This document shows, piece after piece, positions 17,023 to 22,996 of a DNA stretch of 40,928 nt. The position numbers and the translations under genes were made by a program. The stretch covers positions 1 through 40,928 of the IMG/VR virus record IMGVR_UViG_3300018080_000302. One strand, written 5' to 3'. The notes under the pieces are model-generated. The model was given only the letters and a program-made list of their open reading frames with translations, had not been told where the DNA came from and did no database searches. Position 1 is the stretch's first letter. Every line of letters starts with the position of its first letter. The DNA is from a virus.

Positions 17023-17232
17023 TCAATATTTTCTTATTCTTTTTTTATTTTGATTTGCAATCATTCTTTGTGTTTGTCTTTTAGTTTCTCTTTTTCTATC
17101 ACTAGGTTTTTTATAATATCTTCTGTCACGAATTTCTTTTAGAAAACCTGATTTATTACATTTCTTTTTAAAAAGAGCAATTGCTTTTAAAAATGCTTCT
17201 TGACTACTATCCTTTACTTTAATTTCTATCAT
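17023..17232 (-). CDS. rpsU: Ribosomal protein bS21
   Basis: The 69-residue sequence follows cellular bS21 end to end: IEIKVKDSSQEAFLKAIALF, then FKKKCNKSGFLKEIRDRRYY and KKPSDRKR, then a strongly basic helix ending RIRKY (E. coli: ...RRREFYEKPTTERKR...RTRLY). bS21 sits on the 30S platform next to the 3' end of 16S rRNA and helps initiation. Phage copies are known from some marine and gut phages and are thought to favour phage mRNA. The start overlaps the previous stop (ATGA); the Rad50 N-half follows after three bases. Confidence 0.9.
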   Translation of the reverse strand: MIEIKVKDSSQEAFLKAIALFKKKCNKSGFLKEIRDRRYYKKPSDRKRETKRQTQRMIANQNKKRIRKY

Positions 17233-17444
17233 TCAATTTCTCCCATATTATCCATGTCTTTTATATATCCCCACGCTATACATTTGTTTAATATAGCTAA
17301 ATGAATAGTATCATCAGAATAACCATAAGCTTTTAAAGCATCAAGCATTAAATCAACAGATTCCGTTATACCATAACTATCATTTCCTTTAAGAAATACA
17401 ATTTTTCGATTAATATCTAATTCATTGTCTAAATAAATTTTCAT
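17229..17444 (-). CDS. Acidic hypothetical protein, 71 aa
   Basis: A small acidic alpha/beta protein (KIYLDNELDINRKIVFLKGN, then a helix VDLMLDALKAYGY). It is directly upstream of bS21 with an ATGA overlap, so the two are translationally coupled. No motif recognised. The opposite charge to bS21 makes a binding partner conceivable, but nothing in the sequence shows it. Confidence 0.6.
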   Translation of the reverse strand: MKIYLDNELDINRKIVFLKGNDSYGITESVDLMLDALKAYGYSDDTIHLAILNKCIAWGYIKDMDNMGEIE

Positions 17445-17467
17445 AATTATTTTTCCTGTTTATATAA

Positions 17468-18691
17468 TTATACTACTCTGTGAACAGTTACTTTTTTCTT
17501 TGCCTTTTTCAATGATTTGGCATTATAAGATTCTAATTCTTCATTAATATTATAACCTTTAATATTATTAACATTTTGCAAATCGATTTTTAAAGAATCT
17601 CTATTTCCATTATTATAAAAAACATGAACATTTTGACTTGCTCTTGATTCTAATTGCAATGCACTATCTGAATAAGCATTTGCCCCGACAATAGATGCCC
17701 CTCTAGCATAGGTGTCACCTATTCGGCAACTGTGTAAATGACCAAATAAAATAAAATCAATTTTTATGCGATGTGCAGAATATTTACCCTTAATTTTTTG
17801 AATAGATTGTTCTACTGCATTTGCTCTTAATTGATTTCCATGTAATAATAAAATATTTTGTCCTGAAACCTTAACAACCTGTTCAACTGAATTTCCATGT
17901 AAAAATTTTATTTTTGTATTTTTAAAGACTAATTTTAATATGTGAAATATAGTATAATCATAATTATCAGAAGCAACATTTTCTTCCCATCCAACATCTT
18001 TGCCTATTCTACTTTCGTTTCCTATAACGCTAGCCACTGTTACATGAAAATCCTGAGAAATATCTAATAAAAATTGTTCTAAAATAGAAACAGCTAAAAA
18101 TGTAGCTTTACTTCTATTTGTAGCCTGAGCTAATATTTCATCCATTCGTCTGTCTGAATTCATTAAATCCCCCGTCATAGCGACCAATACATTTTTTATA
18201 TTTTTAGACTTAAAATAATCTTTTGTTTTCTCTGCTAATAATTTAAATCTCCGAGATGCTATTTTAAAATCATATTTATTAATAGTTAAATTAACAAGTT
18301 CATTAAAATGTGCATCGGTTATATGAATAATTCCAGCAGATGGTTGATTTTTAGTATACGAGCATAGTTGTTTGTTGATTTTTTTAGGAAGTTGATGATT
18401 TGATAAAATATTAATTAATTCTTTATTATATTCTAATAAAGCATTATCTATTCTTGCTTGTTCTCTGAAAGCTTTATTTTCTATTCTTCTTAAATCTTGA
18501 TATTTTTGTTTTTGCTTTGCCAATTTAATATTGGTTTTAACAATATCATCATCTGATGCTCTTAATTCAGCTAATCTTTTCTGAATGGTTCGCACTCCGC
18601 AATTAAAATATTTAGCTATTTCAATTTGAGTAGCTCCAGATTCTATCATTTCTAATAATTTATCTGTATTAATATTTATTCGTTTACTCAC
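17468..18691 (-). CDS. HTH-domain metallophosphoesterase, 407 aa
   Basis: Residues 1-45 form a helix-turn-helix (LEMIESGATQIEIAKYFNCG, VRTIQKRL) and a basic helical linker follows. The calcineurin-like core runs from about residue 118: ITDAHFNE, MTGDLMN, GNESR, LLHGNQL and FGHLHS. The third motif is GNE rather than GNHD/GNHE, a known variant in phage members. Predicted Mn2+-dependent phosphoesterase or nuclease brought to DNA by the HTH. It overlaps the neighbouring HNH gene by eight bases. Substrate unknown. Confidence 0.8.
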   Translation of the reverse strand: MSKRININTDKLLEMIESGATQIEIAKYFNCGVRTIQKRLAELRASDDDIVKTNIKLAKQKQKYQDLRRIENKAFREQARIDNALLEYNKELINILSNHQLPKKINKQLCSYTKNQPSAGIIHITDAHFNELVNLTINKYDFKIASRRFKLLAEKTKDYFKSKNIKNVLVAMTGDLMNSDRRMDEILAQATNRSKATFLAVSILEQFLLDISQDFHVTVASVIGNESRIGKDVGWEENVASDNYDYTIFHILKLVFKNTKIKFLHGNSVEQVVKVSGQNILLLHGNQLRANAVEQSIQKIKGKYSAHRIKIDFILFGHLHSCRIGDTYARGASIVGANAYSDSALQLESRASQNVHVFYNNGNRDSLKIDLQNVNNIKGYNINEELESYNAKSLKKAKKKVTVHRVV

Positions 18692-19067
18692 TATTATCTC
18701 CTTTGTCTAAAATATTTTTGACTCTATAATTATATATTGATTGTATTAATTTATAAAAATCGTGTTGTGTTAAAGTTCGTTTAGCATAATTGCAATTTTT
18801 ACAACAAGGCACACAGTTATCTAATGTATAGTCTTTTGTGTTATCAATTCTATCTATTCCATTATAATATTTATCTGATTTTTTACCATAGTTTTTTGGT
18901 TTGATTGTTTGCCTTCGAATCTTTTTTCGTAAAGTAACATTATTTCTCTTTAATAAACTCCACACACTTTCAAAATGACAATGATATTTTTTGGCAATTT
19001 CTTGACAAGATAAATATTCATCTAAATATAAATTGATTATTTTATTTTTATATTTATCAATTTTCAT
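18684..19067 (-). CDS. HNH endonuclease-like protein lacking the first zinc-knuckle half
   Basis: Residues 1-48 resemble an HTH (YLSCQEIAKKYHCHFESVWS). Then comes only the second part of a common phage HNH domain: YYNGIDRIDNTKDYTLDNCVPCCKNCNYAKRTLT, with the DRIDN loop and CxxCN knuckle. In the family as I know it, another ~40 residues with a first cysteine pair (CYYC-type) and a helical DNA-binding part precede NGIDRIDN; here the HTH joins almost directly. It may be a deleted or re-fused homing enzyme. It overlaps MgtC by 11 bases. Confidence 0.75.
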   Translation of the reverse strand: MKIDKYKNKIINLYLDEYLSCQEIAKKYHCHFESVWSLLKRNNVTLRKKIRRQTIKPKNYGKKSDKYYNGIDRIDNTKDYTLDNCVPCCKNCNYAKRTLTQHDFYKLIQSIYNYRVKNILDKGDNSE

Positions 19068-19464
19068 TATTGAACCAATACTTTATATCTAATAAACAAT
19101 ACACTAAAAAAGATACTGTCAAGGTTTCATAATAAAATCCTAGTCCAATACAAAACCCAATGATTATACAAATTAATAAACTTGATGCGGTCGTCAACCC
19201 CTCTACGCTTTGTTCATTTTTAATTATTATTCCATTACCAATGAATGAAATGCCTGCTATAGTGTATGCCATTAATCTACTAAAATTGAACGTATCAACT
19301 CCTAACGCTTCTATTTTTTGAGATAAAATTGATATCAAACATGCAGATAAGCACATAATAGCTAATGTACGACTGCCACCGTTTTTATCACGCTTTTTTC
19401 TTTCCTTTCCAAGAATCCATCCAATACAAACGGATAATATTAATTTTAAAATATTTTCAATCAT
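19057..19464 (-). CDS. mgtC: MgtC/SapB-family membrane protein
   Basis: The 135-residue chain matches the N-terminal membrane domain of MgtC: GWILGKERKKRDKNGGSRTL (the G.ERexxxxxxxGlRT region), then MAYTIAGISFIGNGIIIKN, then VEGLTTASSLLICIIIGFCI and two further helices. The cytoplasmic C-terminal ACT-like domain of some MgtC proteins is absent. Bacterial MgtC binds F1Fo ATP synthase and aids survival at low Mg2+ and in macrophages. A phage copy may alter host membrane energetics or Mg2+ balance. It lies between an HNH gene and a small conserved phage gene, with overlaps. Confidence 0.88.
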   Translation of the reverse strand: MIENILKLILSVCIGWILGKERKKRDKNGGSRTLAIMCLSACLISILSQKIEALGVDTFNFSRLMAYTIAGISFIGNGIIIKNEQSVEGLTTASSLLICIIIGFCIGLGFYYETLTVSFLVYCLLDIKYWFNNEN

Positions 19465-19748
19465 AAAAATTTTTCCAAATATTCAAATTCATTCTGTGTT
19501 TGTGACATTTCTTCTAATCTTCTAACCCAAGCATTTTTAGAGTAAACAACATCATGTTCGCCAAAAAAAGCTTGAGCAAATTCTTTAGAGTATATGATTT
19601 CATCTTTATGTGCAAAGAAAACCGTCTTAGCAAATACTCCATAATCTTTCAAATGCCCTATCGTAACTGGCAAATATTTTAAATGTTCTTTATAATTATT
19701 ATTTTCAGCTTTTTCTATGGCTTTATAAAGTATATCTTTTTTATTCAT
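19461..19748 (-). CDS. Conserved-looking phage protein, 95 aa
   Basis: The C-terminal half has the order IIYSKEFAQAFFGEHDVVY, a Trp, RRLEEMSQTQNEFEYLEKFL. I recognise this as a recurring small phage protein (EFAKAFWGE ... LQQM ... YLEKFL) often annotated only as hypothetical. Some relatives carry a zinc-binding insert at the middle; this one does not. The start overlaps the upstream zinc-finger microprotein (ATGA), and its end overlaps MgtC. Confidence 0.7.
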   Translation of the reverse strand: MNKKDILYKAIEKAENNNYKEHLKYLPVTIGHLKDYGVFAKTVFFAHKDEIIYSKEFAQAFFGEHDVVYSKNAWVRRLEEMSQTQNEFEYLEKFL

Positions 19749-19903
19749 TTTAATGAGTCTCCACTAAATGCTATTTTATTTTTTTCATCTATAAAATAAT
19801 AAATAGCTTCTTTATACTTTCCAGTTCCATTACATGCTCTACAATTTTTATTTTTACCTTGACAATAACACTTTTGATTCTTTATAGTTTTCTTTTGTAT
19901 CAT
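19745..19903 (-). CDS. 52-residue DnaJ-type zinc-knuckle microprotein
   Basis: ATG at 19903 with GGGA upstream; TGA at 19745-19747 overlapping the next ATG. Residues 11-30 are KCYCQGKNKNCRACNGTGKY, a CxC...CxxCxGxG zinc knuckle like a DnaJ central-domain repeat. A short acidic/aromatic tail follows. Its first 50 bases overlap the end of the secreted protease gene in another frame. No downstream start codon exists before the cysteines, so the overlap is needed. Likely a small RNA- or protein-binding zinc protein. Confidence 0.6.
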   Translation of the reverse strand: MIQKKTIKNQKCYCQGKNKNCRACNGTGKYKEAIYYFIDEKNKIAFSGDSLK

Positions 19904-20510
19904 AATTAATCCCAATTATATTTAAAAAAGATTTAATATCATTTAACGGTTCAAATACTGTAAGTGTTTTATTTCCGCCCCATAATGTACCTACAATATT
20001 TCCTTCTATATCAAAAATTCCCCCACCAGAACAACCACCAATTGAATACAAATCAGTATATCCATTTTGTGAAGTTATACTACTTATATAACCGTTGCTT
20101 ATTAATTCACCTGACGGTGGATAACCTATATGATAAACTGATTGATTTATTTTAGCATCTTGGGCAATTTTAACTGGTGTTTTATTATTTAAGTATGCTC
20201 CGAAGTACACTAAAGCTAAATCATCTATTGTTGCAGTTACATAATATTCAGATTTTATGTCTCCAACATATATAGTTTGATTATCAGAAACACAGTGTTT
20301 TGCAGTTAAAACAACACTTTCTTCTTCAGTATTTTTCAGAACGACTCCAGTACAATATCCAATTCCACCATTTTCAAACTCTGAAATTAAAGATACACTA
20401 TGACTTCTTATTTTATTTACTACTATAGGAGATACATCAGCTTTAACTACTGTAACAAATAAAAATATTATCGATAATGCTATAAAACTTATTGATATAG
20501 TTTTTTTCAT
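19854..20510 (-). CDS. Secreted trypsin-like serine protease
   Basis: The ATG at 20510 (ATGA overlap with the upstream stop) is chosen over a TTG at 20534 and gives 218 residues. Residues 1-24 are a signal peptide (KK, hydrophobic core, cleavage likely after VVKA). The catalytic triad is clear: His72 in LTAKHCV, Asp97 in IDDLALV and Ser161 in GGCSGGGIF. The GG..W-like GNIVGTLWGG strand follows. No transmembrane anchor remains after cleavage and there is no PDZ domain. It is exported to the periplasm or outside. Phage-encoded secreted proteases of this type are unusual. Confidence 0.88.
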   Translation of the reverse strand: MKKTISISFIALSIIFLFVTVVKADVSPIVVNKIRSHSVSLISEFENGGIGYCTGVVLKNTEEESVVLTAKHCVSDNQTIYVGDIKSEYYVTATIDDLALVYFGAYLNNKTPVKIAQDAKINQSVYHIGYPPSGELISNGYISSITSQNGYTDLYSIGGCSGGGIFDIEGNIVGTLWGGNKTLTVFEPLNDIKSFLNIIGINYDTKENYKESKVLLSR

Positions 20511-20701
20511 TTTTTTCTTTTGGTTATTTTGCAATTTAATATATAATTATATTTTTCATTGCAAGGAAAAGTAATAACCAATTCTCCTTTCTTTTTAGCT
20601 TTACGAGCTTTTTTATATATAGAATCAACTAATTGCGAAGTAACACGAAATGATTTTTGTCCTTCTTTAGCTGATTTAAATGTTTTACATGCAAATGGCA
20701 T
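20507..20701 (-). CDS. Basic hypothetical protein, 64 aa
   Basis: Lys-rich (SFRVTSQLVDSIYKKARKAK, then KKGELVITFPCNEKYNYIL): a helix followed by beta strands. Two Cys (residues 5 and 47) and one late Cys do not form a clear metal motif. The GELVITF pattern recalls small DNA-binding or nuclease-fold phage proteins but is not enough for a call. Overlaps HNH copy 2 by 17 bases and is followed by the secreted protease (ATGA). Confidence 0.55.
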   Translation of the reverse strand: MPFACKTFKSAKEGQKSFRVTSQLVDSIYKKARKAKKKGELVITFPCNEKYNYILNCKITKRKK

Positions 20702-21341
20702 CTCTGTTTCCTTTTTTCAAATTATCTAATTTCCATAAAGGTTGTAAATTAGTATAATGAAAGCATTTTCTTTGTTCTTCAGGTTTACTTAAATCGAATG
20801 ATGCACATGGTTTAATATGGTCAATATGCCATTCTCCGTAATTATCCCAATTCATGTCTTTCTTAAACTGCTTCTGTATATGATACATGAGATAATCTAT
20901 CTCGCATCCAATTAACATCATTGTGGCAAACGATTGATAATTGTTTTTAATACTCTCATATATTCTATGTCTTAAATTGCCAGCTAATCTAAATCTAACA
21001 TCTGTTTTATTTCTATTATTCATATAATTTCTATGATATTCTTGTAATTGTTCTTTATTTTCTTGATAATGCTTTCTCTGTTTTTGTAAACGTTTCTTTT
21101 TATTTTTTTCTCTATATTGTTTTCGTGCTTTCCACGTTTTTAAATACCATTTTTTAACTCTTTTGATAATAGTATGTTTATTTTTCTTATAATAATTTTT
21201 CCAAATATGTCTATTCTTTTTTCTATGTCTTAGTTGACATGCTTTACATGAACAACATAATTCGTCTTTTTTATATCTATCTTTATTGAATTCGTTAACA
21301 GATTTTTCAATTTTACATTTCGTACAAACTTTAGTTTTCAT
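20685..21341 (-). CDS. Free-standing HNH endonuclease, copy 2
   Basis: Start at ATG 21341 (GGAG nine bases upstream) rather than the TTG at 21356. The N-terminus is one Cys4 zinc finger (CTKC ... CSCKAC). A long Lys/Arg/Tyr-rich helical spacer (about 40-110) follows, then the catalytic domain LIGCEIDYLMYHIQKQFKKD, WHIDHIKPCASFDL, CFHYTNLQPLWKL. That domain is closely related, at DNA level too, to the copies at 10307 and 30124. Starts and ends overlap neighbouring genes. Probable homing endonuclease. Confidence 0.9.
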   Translation of the reverse strand: MKTKVCTKCKIEKSVNEFNKDRYKKDELCCSCKACQLRHRKKNRHIWKNYYKKNKHTIIKRVKKWYLKTWKARKQYREKNKKKRLQKQRKHYQENKEQLQEYHRNYMNNRNKTDVRFRLAGNLRHRIYESIKNNYQSFATMMLIGCEIDYLMYHIQKQFKKDMNWDNYGEWHIDHIKPCASFDLSKPEEQRKCFHYTNLQPLWKLDNLKKGNRDAICM

Positions 21342-21570
21342 TGCTTTCTCCGACAATAATATCTTTTTTATTGCCCGTTGGTTGTTTATACACTTTTGTC
21401 TTTTTAGGCATATTTTTATACATCTTTCTTATAAATTGTCTTGTATCAAGTACAGCAAGTAATAAAGTTTTTAATGCATTTTCTAAAGCTTTTTCATCTT
21501 CATTTTTCATATCATCAATTGCTTTAAAAATTTCTTCATCACTTATTCTCTTATACTGTTCCATTTTCAT
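21331..21570 (-). CDS. Helical hypothetical protein, 79 aa
   Basis: An AGGAG site precedes two ATGs (21570 and 21564); spacing favours the second, so two residues at the N-terminus are uncertain. The chain is acidic and helical for ~45 residues (ISDEEIFKAIDDMKNEDEKA), then basic (KMYKNMPKKTKVYKQ). No family recognised. It lies between HNH copy 2 and the Mom-like gene. The 70 bases separating it from the latter hold no convincing gene. Confidence 0.55.
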   Translation of the reverse strand: MKMEQYKRISDEEIFKAIDDMKNEDEKALENALKTLLLAVLDTRQFIRKMYKNMPKKTKVYKQPTGNKKDIIVGESNEN

Positions 21571-21640
21571 TTTCTCCTTCTGTTTTTATTTTCTTTGAAT
21601 GATTTCAAAGATTGCAAAGCAAGTTTTTTTTGTTTATTGT

Positions 21641-22297
21641 TTAAATTTTTTCATATAATTGATTTCCGTTTTTATCTAATTTAACATTATGCTTTTCAAA
21701 ATAAGGTTTTATCATTTTTAATAATTGTTTTCGTTCTAATTTATCTTTATATATCAATTTAACATAACGATTTTTAGCGTATCGCTTTACTCTTTTCCAC
21801 CCCATTTCTTTTGCAGTTTTCATATCAATATTTTGTCCGTTTTGTCTTGGGTGTCTTAATCTTCCATCTTTGTCTAAATAAAACCAAGCATTTCCTGTGT
21901 GACCAACTCTATAAAAATTAGTTGCCTTATATATAATTCCATCATGTCCTTCAGTTGAATCTGCAAAACTAATCACCGCCTTAATATGCGGTTTATCTAT
22001 TTTTAGCAATTCAAAACATCTTGTAATAAAATAACTTTCTGTATTTTTTGGTGTAACATCCAATATGTGTAATCTGTGCAATTCTAAGACTTTATGTTTA
22101 TGCTCATCACCAAAAATAGATTTTCTAACTGCTTCTGAACAAGGACAAGCAAAGGCACAAACTCCTATAAGATTATTATTCTCAAATAAACCATAGCAGG
22201 GTGATGGGGCATTATGACACCCATGAGAATAATGATTCTTAATAATATATTCTTTCCCAGTTTTACAAGGTATTTTTTTAATAAGATAATTATTCAT
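21641..22297 (-). CDS. mom: Mom-like DNA adenine modification protein (GNAT-like)
   Basis: The motif order fits the phage Mom family: IIKNHYSHGCHNAP (YSG-like substrate region), YGLFENNNLIGVCAF, LELHRLHI.D, NTESYFITRCFELL, IKAVISFADSTEGHDGIIYKATNFYRVG. Mu Mom converts adenine in DNA to N6-methylcarbamoyladenine, protecting phage DNA from restriction. Length (218) and the VISFAD ... G..Y.A..F core match phage homologues; the ~70-residue basic C-terminus is extra and may bind DNA. A strong promoter lies about 50 bases upstream. Specificity is not readable from sequence. Confidence 0.78.
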   Translation of the reverse strand: MNNYLIKKIPCKTGKEYIIKNHYSHGCHNAPSPCYGLFENNNLIGVCAFACPCSEAVRKSIFGDEHKHKVLELHRLHILDVTPKNTESYFITRCFELLKIDKPHIKAVISFADSTEGHDGIIYKATNFYRVGHTGNAWFYLDKDGRLRHPRQNGQNIDMKTAKEMGWKRVKRYAKNRYVKLIYKDKLERKQLLKMIKPYFEKHNVKLDKNGNQLYEKI

Positions 22298-22345
22298 AAT
22301 TTTCTGTTTTTTCTAAATTCATTTGATGATATCTTTCTTTACTTA

Positions 22346-22375
22346 ATTATAACATATAAATCTACTGTTTGTCAA
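22346..22375 (-). promoter_or_regulatory. Strong sigma70-type promoter with extended -10
   Basis: On the - strand: TTGACA (22370-22375), 18-base spacer, TATAAT (22346-22351), with TGT just before the -10 (extended -10). Both hexamers are perfect. It lies in a 204-base gap upstream of the Mom-like gene, whose ATG is 49 bases downstream of the -10. It shares ATATGTTATA with the promoter at 28402. Confidence 0.85.
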
Positions 22376-22501
22376 GTACAAACTCAATTAAAGTGATAAT
22401 TTCGCATGTATCAAAATTTTCATAAGTGCTTTTCATTATTTGAGTTATAGAATTATAATCTCTTCCTTCAACATTATGTTCATTTTGTAAATCTAAATTC
22501 G

Positions 22502-22996
22502 TTAAATCGCAAAATCTTCACATTGTCTAAAAAAATCTCCACAAATTGTATTGATTCGCCTTCCATATTTTTGTGTTCCAAACCCTGCTAAATTATCATC
22601 TAATATCCAATGCCTTTTTGCCCCCAATCGAATAGCGTGTTCAAAAACCCAATTTCTTGCAGGAATACTTCCATGCCCTAAATTTTTAAAAGGCAACACT
22701 AATATTTTATCTTTTGAAATATATTTAGCATATTGTGTAAACTCTTGTGGCTCGATAACTATTTTATAATCAATATTTAATTTTTCTAATGCTTTGCTTG
22801 TTGGTCGTTTTTTATATCGACCTTTTGAAATAATATAAACTGGATATTTAGGAAACATAGACGTTTTTGTGTTTCTATTATATTCAACTACATCACTGAT
22901 ATCATAACTATTTCGAAGTTCTGTGTTACGTGTTGGTACATAAAACTTCGGCATATCAGTCCATTCTTTTTTCCATTGTAGATTATTTTTCTTCAT
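22502..22996 (-). CDS. TAGT-like glycosyltransferase, apparently truncated (164 aa)
   Basis: From about residue 48 the sequence follows the TET-associated glycosyltransferase pattern: YPVYIISKGR, DYKIVIEPQEFTQYAKYI, ILVLPFKNLGHGSIPARNW, FEHAIRLGAKRHWILDDN (DD metal site), ending at CEDFAI. In the family as I know it, CEDFA is followed by well over 100 further residues with more sugar- and acceptor-binding motifs; here a TAA follows at once. The 204 downstream bases do not continue it in any frame. TAGTs glycosylate 5-hydroxymethylated bases in phage DNA. This one is probably inactive or altered. The ATG at 22996 overlaps the polymerase stop. Confidence 0.7.
   Translation of the reverse strand: MKKNNLQWKKEWTDMPKFYVPTRNTELRNSYDISDVVEYNRNTKTSMFPKYPVYIISKGRYKKRPTSKALEKLNIDYKIVIEPQEFTQYAKYISKDKILVLPFKNLGHGSIPARNWVFEHAIRLGAKRHWILDDNLAGFGTQKYGRRINTICGDFFRQCEDFAI

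Noticed and set aside
21571-21640. Short basic frame before the 79-aa gene (KQKKLALQSLKSFKENKNRRRK)
   Set aside because: It has no start codon in frame, and the nearby ATG stops after six codons; probably chance or a remnant.
22362-22436. 24-codon frame (MKSTYENFDTCEIITLIEFV...) between the TAGT-like and Mom-like genes
   Set aside because: Its codons look protein-like, but there is no ribosome site and it runs into the -35 of the strong promoter.
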